A DNA stretch of 64,000 nt from Capnocytophaga sputigena (GCF_900446695.1 NZ_UAVP01000007.1:186001-250000); one strand, 5' to 3'; positions 8,404-17,706 are shown, numbered from the stretch's first letter. Translations and numbers: made by a program. The notes: generated by a model from the sequence alone, not told the origin.

Positions 8404-10659
8404 TTAATTTTTTTTCAAAAAATATTCTTTAAACAATCGCAGTTGCCCATACTCATATCTCCTTTGGGTCTTTTCGATTATTCCTGCCAAAGAACTGAGA
8501 TCTTCCTCAGCAGTAAATAGTTCGTTTAATTCCTTAATAGCTTCTGTAGTGAAAATTGCCTCTACAATATCTATTGGTAAAACTTCCCTTTCTATCAACT
8601 TGCCTAAATGTCCATAGATAGTTCCTTCAGTAAGCATACGTTCTTTAGCTATCTCGGCTACTGTTTTGTTCTGTTGCCATAATTGCAATGTGATGTCATA
8701 AGTAGAAATCTTTTCTTTCTTCTCTTTTTTAGATTTCTCTTCTTGAATGCTTATTTTAGGCGGATTGGTGAACAATTGTTCATTTTTCAAAGTAGTATAT
8801 ACTCTCTCCATTAGCTGGTTGCGCATTGCTTCCATTTTCTTAGGTTGTATATTTTCTTTGCTAAAAGGTTCTTGTTTTTCTAACAGCACTACCATTTGCT
8901 CTAAACGGAATAGTTTCTTAATGAGTTCTGTGAGACTATCGTCTAACTCTTTCAATTCTTTGCTAAACTCTTTTACTTTCTTCAGTCCTGCTACTTTGGT
9001 TTCTACATATAACAATTCGTACCATATCGTTTCTAATAGCGGACTAAAATAGGCAACAGCTTTCTGTATTCTCTCAAAAATTGTTTGTATAGGAGTTGGA
9101 TTTTGGAAATAGCCTAATAGTTGTTTGCTAAACTTTTCAGATACAGCTACAAGTTCCTTTACTCGCTCGTATTGTTGCATTGCCCAGCTTTTATAGGTAT
9201 TTTTGTTGCCCAAATCACCTATATAGTTATGACTATGGGTGTACCACTCTTCTAATAAGGGCTGCCAATCAAATGTTTTCAGTATGTATTCTCTTAAGAA
9301 ATCTATTCTACCCTCGCGGCAGGCTTGTTGCATTTCCTCTTCAGTAGCTTTGTTGTCGGCGTAGTCTATCACTTTCTCATCATTATCGATGCCGTTTTGT
9401 GTTACCGATGACAATAGCACTAATCCGTCTAAGGAACGCAAGCGAGAGAATGCTACATAAGCTTGCCCCGAAGCAAATACACTCGCCAAATCTAACACTG
9501 CTTTTTCAAAAGTGAGTCCTTGACTTTTGTGTATGGTAATCGCCCACGCCAATCGCAAGGGGTATTGAGTGAAAGTGCCTAAGCGTTCTTCTTCAATATC
9601 TTTGGTAGAGTCATTCACTTTGTAGCGCACATTTTCCCATTCGTAGCGCTCTACGTTTATGGTCATTCCGTTGTCCAAAGCTACACTCACCTCTTTTTCA
9701 CCAAGAGCTACCACCGTACCCATTTTCCCGTTAAAAAATAAGTGTTCCCCCGAAGTGTCATTTTTGATAAACATCACTCTGGCACCTTCTTTTAGCTGGA
9801 TTACTTTTTCAATAGGGTAGAGATATTCAGGGAAATCGCCTACAACATCGGCTTCGTAAGAAAATAGAGGAGAGGGAAGTTTTTCTAACTCCTCTTGGTT
9901 CATTGCATCGGCTTTGTTGTTGTGAGTGGTGAGGGTGATGTATTCATTTTTGTGTTGTTTAGCAAACTCTGGTTGCACGTGTGAAGCCAATTGTCGCAAA
10001 TCTTCTTGTGTGAGCTTGTTATCTCTCAGGTGATTGAGTATAGAAATGAACACCCCATCGGTTTGGCGGTATATTTTTTCGAGTTCTATGTACAGCAATG
10101 GGTGCTGGGTGATTACTTGTGATTGGAAGAAGTACATCCCTGTGTAGTAATGCTTTAGCACCTCCCATTCCTCTTGTTTTACCACGGGCGGCAATTGCAG
10201 TAAATCGCCTATAAAAAGCACCTGTACGCCTCCAAAAGGTCGCCTATCTTTGCGAATAAACTGCATTATATAATCCATCGCGTCTAACACATCGGCGCGT
10301 AACATACTCACCTCGTCTACAATTAGCAGTTCCATATTCTTGATAACTTGCTGTTTGTTGCGATGCATTTGGAAGTGTTTTTTTAGTGATTGTCGGTTTT
10401 CAAACCTAAAAAACTCATTGGCTATAGGCGGATTTTCAAAGGTGGGCAAAAATGAAGCAAAAGGCAGCTGAAATTGAGAGTGAATAGTAACTCCTCGCGC
10501 ATTGAGTGCTGCTATTCCCGTAGGGGCAACCACCACTGTGTTTTTATAGCTGGTCTCTATGATTTTGTGAAGCAAAGTAGTTTTTCCAGTTCCTGCTTTT
10601 CCCGTCAAAAAAATATTTCTATTGGTTTCGTTGATAAGTGTAAGAATACGCTCTTCCAT
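8404..10659 (-). CDS. Pif1/RecD-like superfamily 1 helicase with C-terminal HTH domain
   Basis: 751 residues when started at the ATG at 10659. The longer open frame up to 10866 would overlap fur and its promoter, and lacks sense as protein. Walker A is GKAGTGKTT at 20-28, Walker B is LLIVDEVSML, and a UvrD_C-type segment with HKSQGLTFEKA and AFSRLRSLDG follows near 470-520. The last 100 residues contain STYDITLQLWQQNKTVAEIA, a helix-turn-helix of the type also found at the C-terminus of RecQ in Bacteroidota (HTH_40). It is likely a 5'-3' DNA helicase for replication fork or repair work. The gene is divergent from fur; its -7 box is at 10692-10699. Confidence 0.88.
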   Translation of the reverse strand: MEERILTLINETNRNIFLTGKAGTGKTTLLHKIIETSYKNTVVVAPTGIAALNARGVTIHSQFQLPFASFLPTFENPPIANEFFRFENRQSLKKHFQMHRNKQQVIKNMELLIVDEVSMLRADVLDAMDYIMQFIRKDRRPFGGVQVLFIGDLLQLPPVVKQEEWEVLKHYYTGMYFFQSQVITQHPLLYIELEKIYRQTDGVFISILNHLRDNKLTQEDLRQLASHVQPEFAKQHKNEYITLTTHNNKADAMNQEELEKLPSPLFSYEADVVGDFPEYLYPIEKVIQLKEGARVMFIKNDTSGEHLFFNGKMGTVVALGEKEVSVALDNGMTINVERYEWENVRYKVNDSTKDIEEERLGTFTQYPLRLAWAITIHKSQGLTFEKAVLDLASVFASGQAYVAFSRLRSLDGLVLLSSVTQNGIDNDEKVIDYADNKATEEEMQQACREGRIDFLREYILKTFDWQPLLEEWYTHSHNYIGDLGNKNTYKSWAMQQYERVKELVAVSEKFSKQLLGYFQNPTPIQTIFERIQKAVAYFSPLLETIWYELLYVETKVAGLKKVKEFSKELKELDDSLTELIKKLFRLEQMVVLLEKQEPFSKENIQPKKMEAMRNQLMERVYTTLKNEQLFTNPPKISIQEEKSKKEKKEKISTYDITLQLWQQNKTVAEIAKERMLTEGTIYGHLGKLIEREVLPIDIVEAIFTTEAIKELNELFTAEEDLSSLAGIIEKTQRRYEYGQLRLFKEYFLKKN

Positions 10660-10691
10660 ACTCTTGTTCGGCAGATGTAGTTTTATGAGCA

Positions 10692-10699
10692 CAAAAGTA
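10692..10699 (-). promoter_or_regulatory. -7 box of the helicase promoter
   Basis: On the minus strand this reads TACTTTTG, a full TAnnTTTG match, 32 bases before the helicase start codon. No clear -33 TTG was found. It lies next to the divergent fur promoter. Confidence 0.5.
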
Positions 10700-10708
10700 T
10701 AAAATATT

Positions 10709-10738
10709 TTGTGAAATAAAAAAAATAAACTACCTTTG
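10709..10738 (+). promoter_or_regulatory. Promoter of fur-purA
   Basis: TTG at 10709-10711 and perfect TACCTTTG at 10731-10738 with 19 bases between them. The fur start codon is 24 bases downstream. Confidence 0.75.
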
Positions 10739-10762
10739 CCACAAAAGATTAGAAATTGAACT

Positions 10763-11245
10763 ATGAATACACCTGTATCAGAAGAAAACTTAGAAATAGT
10801 TAAAAAGGTACTTACCAAATACTTAGAAGATAACGGGCATCGCAAAACTCCTGAAAGATATGCCATCGTAAAGGAAATTTACGAGTATAATGATCATTTC
10901 GACATAGAAACGCTCTATGCCAATATGAAAGATAAAAAATACCGAGTGAGTAGAGCAACCCTCTACAATACTATCGAACTACTATTAGAATGTGGTTTGG
11001 TGCGCAAGCACCAGTTCGGGCAAAACCAAGCCTACTACGAAAAATCGTATTTCGATCGCCAGCACGACCATATTATCCTTACCGATACAGGAGAGATTGT
11101 AGAGTTCTGCGACCCTCGTATCCAAACTATCCAAAAAACAATAGAAGAAGTATTTAACATCAATATTACCAATCACTCTCTTTATTTCTACGGTACACGC
11201 AGAACTGATACCGCCCCAACCCAAGAGAGTACTACAACTAAATAA
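10763..11245 (+). CDS. fur: Fur/PerR family metalloregulator
   Basis: 160 residues. The N-terminal winged helix contains [14 protein letters not shown] and the recognition helix [20 protein letters not shown]. The dimerisation part carries the metal-binding HDH at 101-103 and His45. The usual CxxC zinc pairs are absent; only Cys77 and Cys116 are present, so structural zinc binding may be lost. The family represses iron-uptake or peroxide-stress genes when metal is bound. It is followed after 9 bases by purA and the two are probably cotranscribed. Whether it is a Fur or PerR in function cannot be decided from sequence. Confidence 0.88.
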   Translation: MNTPVSEENLEIVKKVLTKYLEDNGHRKTPERYAIVKEIYEYNDHFDIETLYANMKDKKYRVSRATLYNTIELLLECGLVRKHQFGQNQAYYEKSYFDRQHDHIILTDTGEIVEFCDPRIQTIQKTIEEVFNINITNHSLYFYGTRRTDTAPTQESTTTK

Positions 11246-11254
11246 TCAAACAAA

Positions 11255-12526
11255 ATGGCAGTAGATTTATTATTAGGTCTTCAGTGGGGAGACGAAGGAA
11301 AAGGAAAAATCGTAGACGTCCTCACCCAAAACTACGATATCATTGCTCGCTTTCAAGGAGGACCCAATGCTGGTCATACCCTCGAGTTCAATGGTATCAA
11401 GCACGTGTTACACACCATTCCATCGGGCATTTTCCACCAAGGTGCAGTGAACATTATAGGCAACGGGGTGGTGATAGATCCTATCATCTTCAAAAAAGAA
11501 ATAGAAGCACTTGCTCCTTATGAAGTCAATCTGAAAAAAAACTTACTGATTTCGCGAAAAGCTCACCTCATTTTGCCTACCCATCGCCTATTGGATGCCG
11601 CTTCCGAAGCTGCTAAAGGCAAAGCTAAAATAGGCTCTACCCTTAAAGGAATAGGTCCTACTTATATGGATAAAACAGGTCGTAATGGGTTGCGCGTAGG
11701 CGATATAGAACTATCCGATTTTAGTGAACGCTATCGCAACCTCACCGATAAACACGAAGAAATGCTCGCTAACTACAAGGTGGATATACAATATAACCTT
11801 AAAGAATTAGAAGCTGAGTTTTTTGAGGCTGTGAAAGTGCTCAAGGAGTTCCAACTCATCGATAGTGAAGAATACCTCTACCAAGCCCTCAAAGCAGGCA
11901 AAAAAATACTTGCCGAAGGTGCTCAAGGCTCTATGCTCGACATTGATTTTGGTACTTATCCGTTTGTAACTTCCTCCAATACCACTGCTGCAGGCGCTTG
12001 TACGGGCTTAGGGATTGCACCTCGCAGTATCGGTCAGGTGATAGGTATTTTCAAAGCCTATACTACTCGCGTAGGTAGTGGTCCTTTCCCTACTGAATTA
12101 TTTGATGAAGTAGGCGAAACAATGACCCAAGTAGGTCGTGAATTTGGTGCGACTACCGGTCGCCGCCGCCGTTGTGGTTGGCTTGATTTGGTAGCTCTTA
12201 AATACGCCGTACAAGTAAACGGAGTAACCGAACTTATAATGATGAAAGCCGATGTACTCAGCGGTTTTGAAACGCTAAAAGTATGTACCTCTTATCTATA
12301 TAAAGGAAAAGAAATCAAGCATTTGCCTTATAATATCGAAGAACAGAACGTAACGCCTGTCTATACCGAACTCAAAGGCTGGCATCAAGATCTCACCCAG
12401 CTCAACTCCTATGAGCAACTCCCTAAAGAACTATTGGATTACATCAGTTTCTTAGAAAAGGAATTAGAAGTACCTATCAAAGTAGTATCTGTAGGACCTG
12501 ATAGAACACAAACCATTATGAGATAA
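11255..12526 (+). CDS. purA: Adenylosuccinate synthase
   Basis: 423 residues, the normal length. It joins IMP and aspartate using GTP to give adenylosuccinate, the first step from IMP to AMP. The GTP-binding GDEGKGK loop is at 12-18, with the catalytic Asp13 and His41 (NAGHT). The TLKGIGPTYMDKTGRNGLR and GATTGRRRRCGWLDL segments are typical. It is cytoplasmic. It is the second gene after fur and ends in a strong terminator. Confidence 0.97.
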   Translation: MAVDLLLGLQWGDEGKGKIVDVLTQNYDIIARFQGGPNAGHTLEFNGIKHVLHTIPSGIFHQGAVNIIGNGVVIDPIIFKKEIEALAPYEVNLKKNLLISRKAHLILPTHRLLDAASEAAKGKAKIGSTLKGIGPTYMDKTGRNGLRVGDIELSDFSERYRNLTDKHEEMLANYKVDIQYNLKELEAEFFEAVKVLKEFQLIDSEEYLYQALKAGKKILAEGAQGSMLDIDFGTYPFVTSSNTTAAGACTGLGIAPRSIGQVIGIFKAYTTRVGSGPFPTELFDEVGETMTQVGREFGATTGRRRRCGWLDLVALKYAVQVNGVTELIMMKADVLSGFETLKVCTSYLYKGKEIKHLPYNIEEQNVTPVYTELKGWHQDLTQLNSYEQLPKELLDYISFLEKELEVPIKVVSVGPDRTQTIMR

Positions 12527-12527
12527 T

Positions 12528-12560
12528 AAAAAAGGCTATTCTTAAGAATAGCCTTTTTTT
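12528..12560. terminator. Bidirectional terminator after purA
   Basis: A near perfect palindrome, AAAAAAGGCTATTCTT followed by AAGAATAGCCTTTTTT, with flanking A and T runs. It can stop transcription from purA and from the convergent DUF4870 gene. Confidence 0.88.
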
Positions 12561-12578
12561 GTGTTTTTAAGTTGCCGC

Positions 12579-12896
12579 TTATTTGATGAAAGTGAATCCT
12601 TCAAAAGATTTTCCTATGATAGGAAGCGGTTTTTTCTCTTCTTTTATTGCATTAATCAATCCAAAGATGAATAACACTAAAAGAACAATCCATAATACAG
12701 TACCTACTAAGGCTAAAGATTCTGAAACTCTTAAAAGAATTTGAATTACAATACTAAAAACAAAGGTTATAAGGAAAAGTCCAAAACCTTGTCTAAGGTG
12801 ATAGATAGATTTATCATCTTTAGTGCCTGCAAAAAAAGCAATTAGCCAGCCAATCAAGCCAAAATAGCTTAAAATTGAAGTTACTTTACTACTCAT
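12579..12896 (-). CDS. DUF4870/Tic20-like small membrane protein
   Basis: 105 residues with three predicted membrane helices (about 8-25, 38-60 and 63-85). The pattern LRQGFGLFLITFVFSIVIQILL, of which the start HLRQGFG is diagnostic, fits the DUF4870 family, distantly related to the chloroplast Tic20 import component. No function is established in bacteria. A -7-like TAATTTTG (minus strand) lies at 12933-12940, so it is probably transcribed alone. Confidence 0.78.
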   Translation of the reverse strand: MSSKVTSILSYFGLIGWLIAFFAGTKDDKSIYHLRQGFGLFLITFVFSIVIQILLRVSESLALVGTVLWIVLLVLFIFGLINAIKEEKKPLPIIGKSFEGFTFIK

Positions 12897-13067
12897 AAAT
12901 TGATTTTGTTTTATTTAAAAATTAATTTGCTGCAAAATTAAATAATATTTTCAATATTAGAAAATAAAAATGAAAAATAATTAACTCAATTAATATCTTA
13001 ACAGTTTTGAATAAAGAAACTATAATATGCTACCTCTTACTTCTTGCCTAAAAAAGCAGAAATATTT

Positions 13068-13097
13068 TTGTTTTCTAAATTAAAAGTTGTACATTTG
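13068..13097 (+). promoter_or_regulatory. Promoter of the SUKH-SUFU gene
   Basis: TTG at 13068-13070 and perfect TACATTTG at 13090-13097 with 19 bases between. The start codon is 31 bases downstream. Confidence 0.75.
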
Positions 13098-13128
13098 TAG
13101 CGAAAAACTAATTGTATAAAAGAACAAT

Positions 13129-14487
13129 ATGGAAAAGACAGTTAAACGATTCTTAGACGTTATCCTCGACCAAGCTACCCCTCTTATTGCAACGCTTAAC
13201 AAAGGGGTTAGCGAGGCACAAATAGCTGAATTTGAAGCTGAAATGGGGATTACCCTCCCTACAGAGGTAAAACAATTATATCAAAATTTCAACGGACAAA
13301 AAGAAGGTGAAAATGATAGTTTCTTTTTAGATGGAATGCGCTTTATCCCTTTAGAAGAAATTAAACGCACTCAGCAACATTGGATCGAACAGTTAGAAAG
13401 TGTTCCTAATTGGCAATCTCTCCACTTCGATAAAGAAGAAGCTATTGATATGTGCTGGGATGGGGTGCTGAAAAATCAATTCTATAACCCTAAATGGATT
13501 CCATTCCTCTCTAATGGCGCACGCTTTATGTTTATCGACCTCGACCCCGACAAAGAAGGTGTTGTAGGGCAAATAGCCGAAATAGATTTGGTGCTTGATT
13601 CTATCGAAGATTCTTTTATGGATTTAGAATGCGATTCTATAGATGAATGGCTAGAATTCCTTACGGATGATATTGAAAGGGGAATCGTGTATTACGACAA
13701 CGAGATGCACTCGCTCGTTGAATCCATTTCTTATGACGACGAAAACGATATCCCTAATATTTTCGCTCCTACTCCCGATTATGTATCCGAAGGTGGTTCT
13801 AATGTCTATAACTATTCCGAAAAAGACCGTAGCGATTTCGTATTCCCCGATCGCTCTTGTGTGTATATGGACGAGATTTGCGACCATTTCGAGAAATATA
13901 TCGGCAAAATAGATAGTGTGTTCCACGAACTCATCTCAGAGTACGTACATATTGATGTACATTGGATTAAACCTACCCCCGAAACACCTTACCACGTACT
14001 ATTTACTACCGGTATGAGCGATTATCCTATGTATTTGCCCGAAGGTTTGGAAGACCCGAACGATTATAGCCACGCCGAGTTAATGGTTTATCTCCCCGAA
14101 AGCTGGCCTATCAGCGATGAGGCTTTTAAGGACGACGATAACTATTGGCCTGTGTACTTCCTTAAAATGATAGCGCGTTTTCCTCACCAATACAAAACGT
14201 GGATGGCTGAAGGGCACACTATTCCCAACGGTCCTGATGCCGAGCCTATCGCCAACACCGATTTTGGTTGCATCCTGCTGATGCCTCCTTATTTATCGGC
14301 TCCTCAAGATTTCTTGAAGTTGCAAACTAAAGATGGTACAATTATCAATTTCTACAGTATTTTGCCTATCTATCCAGAAGAAATGGATTTGAAATTAGAA
14401 GAAGGAGTAGATGAACTTCTCAACCTTTTTGATGAGTACGAAATCTCTGAAGTAATAGATATTCACCGCAAAAATGTAGCGTTATAA
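13129..14487 (+). CDS. SMI1/KNR4 (SUKH) and suppressor-of-fused (SUFU) fusion protein
   Basis: 452 residues. Residues about 15-190 match the SMI1/KNR4 (SUKH-1) fold: VSEAQIAEFEAEMGITLPTE, then LYQNFNGQ, and WIPFLSNGARFMFIDLDPD. Residues about 260-445 match the SUFU domain: HVLFTTGMSDYPMYLP, AELMVYLPESWPI, YWPVYFLKMIARFPHQY and FGCILLMPP. Both folds are known from immunity proteins that neutralise polymorphic contact-dependent toxins. The protein is soluble and acidic. No toxin gene is next to it, so it may be an orphan immunity protein or have a housekeeping role. It is transcribed from its own promoter. Confidence 0.88.
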   Translation: MEKTVKRFLDVILDQATPLIATLNKGVSEAQIAEFEAEMGITLPTEVKQLYQNFNGQKEGENDSFFLDGMRFIPLEEIKRTQQHWIEQLESVPNWQSLHFDKEEAIDMCWDGVLKNQFYNPKWIPFLSNGARFMFIDLDPDKEGVVGQIAEIDLVLDSIEDSFMDLECDSIDEWLEFLTDDIERGIVYYDNEMHSLVESISYDDENDIPNIFAPTPDYVSEGGSNVYNYSEKDRSDFVFPDRSCVYMDEICDHFEKYIGKIDSVFHELISEYVHIDVHWIKPTPETPYHVLFTTGMSDYPMYLPEGLEDPNDYSHAELMVYLPESWPISDEAFKDDDNYWPVYFLKMIARFPHQYKTWMAEGHTIPNGPDAEPIANTDFGCILLMPPYLSAPQDFLKLQTKDGTIINFYSILPIYPEEMDLKLEEGVDELLNLFDEYEISEVIDIHRKNVAL

Positions 14488-14492
14488 ACATA

Positions 14493-14533
14493 AAAAAACA
14501 GATGAAATCTCTTGAGGTTTCATCTGTTTTTCT
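14493..14533. terminator. Bidirectional terminator
   Basis: Stem AAACAGATGAAA / TTTCATCTGTTT around a loop of ten bases, with A and T runs outside. It overlaps the last codons of the sigma factor gene on the minus strand and serves both convergent units. Confidence 0.85.
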
Positions 14534-15071
14534 TTAATATCTCTGCCAGCATCTTCTTGGCTCTTAGCAGGGTAATCTTCACACTACTCATCGGTGATTG
14601 CATTTCTTCGGCAATCTCTTTATAACTTTTCTCGTGCAGGTATCGCAGTTGTATAGCCGTTCTGTAAGGTTCTTTCAGTTGCTTGATGCTTTTTAAAAGG
14701 TAGTCGAATTGTTGCTCCATTATGAGGCTATCTTCTATAATAGGAGTCTCATCTATCAGTGTTTTAGATTGTTTTTCCTCTCGGTCTAAATGCAGCAGCG
14801 TTTCATTTTGTTTCCTGAGGTTATCTATATGAATATTTTTAGAAATAGTGATGAGCCAAGTGCGGAAAGAGTAATGTTCGTCGTAAGTATGCAGCTTGTC
14901 AAACGCTTTAGCAAAGGTCTGTATGCTAATGTCTTCTGCCTCTACTTCATCATTCACACGTTTGAGCTGAAAGTTGTACACATCAGTCCAAAACTCATCA
15001 AGCAACCAGCTAAAAGCTCGTTGCTTACCTGCTTTTGCAGCGGCTATATTTTCAGCTACTGCCTCTGCCAT
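14520..15071 (-). CDS. ECF-type sigma-70 factor
   Basis: 183 residues with only sigma regions 2 and 4, the ECF layout. Region 2 (about 20-90) contains VEAEDISIQTFAKAFDKL and FRTWLITISKNIHIDNLRKQ; region 4 (about 125-180) contains PYRTAIQLRYLHEKSYKEIA and a final recognition helix. It directs RNA polymerase to a special promoter set. Its ATG shares one base with the stop of the small cysteine-rich gene (TAATG), so the two are translationally coupled. No obvious anti-sigma factor follows; the small upstream membrane protein could be a partner, but this is only an inference from position. Confidence 0.9.
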   Translation of the reverse strand: MAEAVAENIAAAKAGKQRAFSWLLDEFWTDVYNFQLKRVNDEVEAEDISIQTFAKAFDKLHTYDEHYSFRTWLITISKNIHIDNLRKQNETLLHLDREEKQSKTLIDETPIIEDSLIMEQQFDYLLKSIKQLKEPYRTAIQLRYLHEKSYKEIAEEMQSPMSSVKITLLRAKKMLAEILKKNR

Positions 15072-15265
15072 TACTTATTATTTCTGCACTCTTGTTCATC
15101 GGGTAAGCGACCGCAGAAGCTGCAAGCCTCTCCCTCAGGATTCAAATGTGGATTTTGGCTTGCACAAGTGCCAGCGAACTTACCGCCTTTCTTGCCCCAA
15201 ATCTTAATTGCCATACCTGCCACACATAGCAGTAATATACCAATAGTTAATAATATTAATTTCAT
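15071..15265 (-). CDS. Small single-helix cysteine-rich membrane protein
   Basis: 64 residues. An N-terminal membrane helix (about 2-22) is followed by a short tail with four cysteines, including SFCGRL and QECRNNK. Two of them could bind a metal or form disulfides. Such small proteins next to ECF sigma genes and bshB1 occur in other Bacteroidota to my recollection, but no function is known. It overlaps the sigma factor by one base and follows bshB1 by 7 bases. Confidence 0.7.
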   Translation of the reverse strand: MKLILLTIGILLLCVAGMAIKIWGKKGGKFAGTCASQNPHLNPEGEACSFCGRLPDEQECRNNK

Positions 15266-15272
15266 TTTTTAG

Positions 15273-15989
15273 TTATTTAAGATTAAAAAGAGACTCTACG
15301 GATGGAACTCTCTCACAAGTAAAACCTTCCGCAAAATCTGTACCAATTAGCCTACCCAAATCGCGTGCTCTGTAAGTAACGCTATCCAAAAAGTTCTTAT
15401 CCGAAATAGGAGTAGTAGGTTCATTGCTATTGCTGTCGTAAAACTGAGAGCTGTACGCTAATACAGCATTCACTTTGGCTTCCATAAAGCCTGTGATATC
15501 TACCACAAAATCAGGGACTATGTTCTTCCACTGAATATAATGATACACCACTTTAGGTCGCCAAGCTGTTTGTGCTACGCCATCGAGAGTAGTTTCGATG
15601 CGGCGCAAACCGCTTAGAAAACAAGCGTCACTCACGAGTTTGCTGCCTTTACCGTGGTCGATATGGCGGTCGTCTATGGCGTTGCAAAGCACTATATCAG
15701 GTTGATATTGGCGTATTTTTTTGATAATCTCCATTTGGTGAGCTTCATCATTTACAAAAAAGCCATCGCGGAATTTTAAATTCTCGCGTACTATTGCACC
15801 TAATAGTTCTTTGGCTTTAGTCGCTTCTTGGTGACGTATTTCAGCACTACCACGTGTGCCCAATTCCCCTTGAGTAAGGTCGATAATGCCCACACTTCTG
15901 CCTAAACTAATCTCTTTGGCAATAGTGCCTGCTGCTCCTAATTCTACATCATCGGGGTGCGCCCCAAAAGCTAATATATCTAATTTCAT
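15273..15989 (-). CDS. bshB1: Bacillithiol biosynthesis deacetylase BshB1
   Basis: 238 residues. It is a LmbE/PIG-L family zinc deacetylase that removes the acetyl group from N-acetylglucosaminyl-malate, giving the precursor of bacillithiol, the low-molecular-weight thiol of many Bacillota and Bacteroidota. The zinc-binding AHPDD is at 10-14 with the downstream His112 in DDRHIDHG. The sequence AFGAHPDDVELGAAGTI and LGTRGSAEIRHQEA are characteristic of BshB1 within the family. It belongs to the long minus-strand gene run that begins at the glutathione peroxidase gene; a thiol redox theme links the two. Confidence 0.93.
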   Translation of the reverse strand: MKLDILAFGAHPDDVELGAAGTIAKEISLGRSVGIIDLTQGELGTRGSAEIRHQEATKAKELLGAIVRENLKFRDGFFVNDEAHQMEIIKKIRQYQPDIVLCNAIDDRHIDHGKGSKLVSDACFLSGLRRIETTLDGVAQTAWRPKVVYHYIQWKNIVPDFVVDITGFMEAKVNAVLAYSSQFYDSNSNEPTTPISDKNFLDSVTYRARDLGRLIGTDFAEGFTCERVPSVESLFNLK

Positions 15990-16007
15990 CTTGTTACTTG
16001 TTAATTG

Positions 16008-16928
16008 TTATTTGTTAATTGTTTCCTGTATTTCAGCTGCAATTTTATCTAACATCTCATATCTACTGCGATAAAGAGACCGTTTGCTCGATTTGATTTC
16101 TTCCATAGACTTACGTTGCATTTGAATGGGTAGTTTGAACCATCCATCTTTATCGGGAGAGCCATCGGCTTCTTTCCATAAAGTATCATAGCTAAAACTG
16201 AGTTTGTGCAACCATTCTATATGGATAAAGTGCTTTTTATTATGAGCCTGAATTTTACTGCCTACCCCATAGAGAGCACTACATCCTAACTGTCGGCTAA
16301 GCTCCTGAATAATAAATATCATCAAAGCTTTAGGACGAAGAGCATACATTTGTTTTTGTAGTTCTTTGATAGCATTCTCAGTTTCGGCACTTTTGTTGCC
16401 TTGCACACACCCTATATAGCATATCCATTCATCATTTTTCTTATCAATCACAAACGAAGCTTCACAGATAGCCTCTTGATAACTATCACAATGTAGTGAA
16501 ACAACTAATTCGCCCTCTTTGCGGTAGCGATCGTTATGACCTAAATAGATTTGTCCTTTCTCGCCGTTGTATTTCATTGTAAACTCAGCCAGTTTAATGG
16601 GAGTTTCTGTTTCTACCATACGTTTTAGCAAAGGTCGTTGTTTGATAAAAGCATAACAATTAAGCAAAGCATTCATCCGTTGTTGTTTTGTCCACCTTGT
16701 AGACATATACACTCTAAAAGGCTTAAAATAGAAACGCGGACGCTGTGAAAGCACCCATCTATACTCTTCTGATTGTATCAAACTAAACCATTTTTTAGCA
16801 AATGGAATGTTTAATAGAGTATGGAAGAGTATCTTGTTCTTTTGCTTTTTAATGTATTTGGGATGCTCCTTGGCAAAGCCTTGTTCTGTGAGTGTAAGGG
16901 CATCGTGTAGCAACTCTTTTATCGTCAT
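16008..16928 (-). CDS. VirK/YbjX family protein (DUF535)
   Basis: 306 residues. Motifs of the VirK/YbjX family are visible: RFYFKPFRVYMSTRW, then a beta-rich part with HNDRYRKEGELVVSLHC, and IYIGCVQGN-like CYIGCVQGNKS, ending with a helical region containing MLDKIAAEIQE. The family includes Shigella VirK and E. coli YbjX, connected to envelope and antimicrobial peptide resistance, but with no known activity. It overlaps the upstream polysaccharide deacetylase gene by one base. The last five codons (ETINK) are written in an AATTGTTA repeat. Confidence 0.85.
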   Translation of the reverse strand: MTIKELLHDALTLTEQGFAKEHPKYIKKQKNKILFHTLLNIPFAKKWFSLIQSEEYRWVLSQRPRFYFKPFRVYMSTRWTKQQRMNALLNCYAFIKQRPLLKRMVETETPIKLAEFTMKYNGEKGQIYLGHNDRYRKEGELVVSLHCDSYQEAICEASFVIDKKNDEWICYIGCVQGNKSAETENAIKELQKQMYALRPKALMIFIIQELSRQLGCSALYGVGSKIQAHNKKHFIHIEWLHKLSFSYDTLWKEADGSPDKDGWFKLPIQMQRKSMEEIKSSKRSLYRSRYEMLDKIAAEIQETINK

Positions 16929-17695
16929 TAATTCTCAATTGTCAATTGTTTGTAGAGGCTTGTTTTCCAGCCTTTTTTATCTACATATTGCAATAACTGC
17001 TCAAAACGCGCTATCATCTGCTTACCACTGTTACGCATTACGTACGCTGGAAAATTGAATTCTTTTTGGTGTAAATTGGTGAATTCCCAAGGATGAAAGT
17101 ACAAAGTAGCATAGCCCGTAGAGGCTACACATCTATTTAGCAAAAACTTATAAATCCACAGAGGAAAATTGTGAAATGATAGCCAAAATAGAGGAATCCT
17201 AAACCAACTCACTGCCGTAGGGATTTGCCATAAGCTATTTTCGTTGAAAAATCGCTTTGGTACATGTAATTTGTTGTACCTCCCTGGTAAAAATGTAGGG
17301 TTTACCGATGAATTGTAGTGATATCCGGCTTTTTTTACCTCCTCAGCACTTACTTCAAGCATTCTTGGCATACGCAATCCCTCAATAGTTACCCCAAATT
17401 GTTGTTCTAAAGCTTCTTTAGAGCTTTTGAGGTGTGCATTCTCAAATTCGGAATGATAATAAGTGTGAGAGGCTAATTCGTGTCCTTCACTAAGAAGTCG
17501 CTCTATAAGGTCGGGCACTTGCTGGGCAAAGACTACTGTTGAAAAGAAGGTAGCCTTGGCATTGTGTTTTTTGAGTAGGTCTAATATAGTGGTAAGCCCC
17601 TCGCGTGAAATGGCTATTTGTCGCTCGAAAGCAATGTCGTAGCCGTATTCCTTGGGCATATCAAACTCTTCTATGTCGAAACTTAAATAAATCAT
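16928..17695 (-). CDS. Polysaccharide deacetylase (NodB/CE4-like)
   Basis: 255 residues with the NodB homology fold. The catalytic Asp7 is in LSFDIEEFD, the metal-binding His77 and His81 are in ELASHTYYHS, and a FHPWEF segment closes the active site near the C-terminus. It removes acetyl or similar groups from a cell-surface sugar polymer or lipid-linked sugar. No signal peptide is seen, so action on a cytoplasmic lipid-linked precursor is likely. The two glycosyltransferases upstream in the same run suggest glycolipid or LPS modification. Confidence 0.88.
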   Translation of the reverse strand: MIYLSFDIEEFDMPKEYGYDIAFERQIAISREGLTTILDLLKKHNAKATFFSTVVFAQQVPDLIERLLSEGHELASHTYYHSEFENAHLKSSKEALEQQFGVTIEGLRMPRMLEVSAEEVKKAGYHYNSSVNPTFLPGRYNKLHVPKRFFNENSLWQIPTAVSWFRIPLFWLSFHNFPLWIYKFLLNRCVASTGYATLYFHPWEFTNLHQKEFNFPAYVMRNSGKQMIARFEQLLQYVDKKGWKTSLYKQLTIEN

Positions 17696-17706
17696 TTTTA
17701 TAGTAA

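Noticed and set aside
10660-10866. N-terminal extension of the helicase frame
   Set aside because: It covers the fur promoter and start and has no helicase-like content; the ATG at 10659 puts Walker A at the usual distance.
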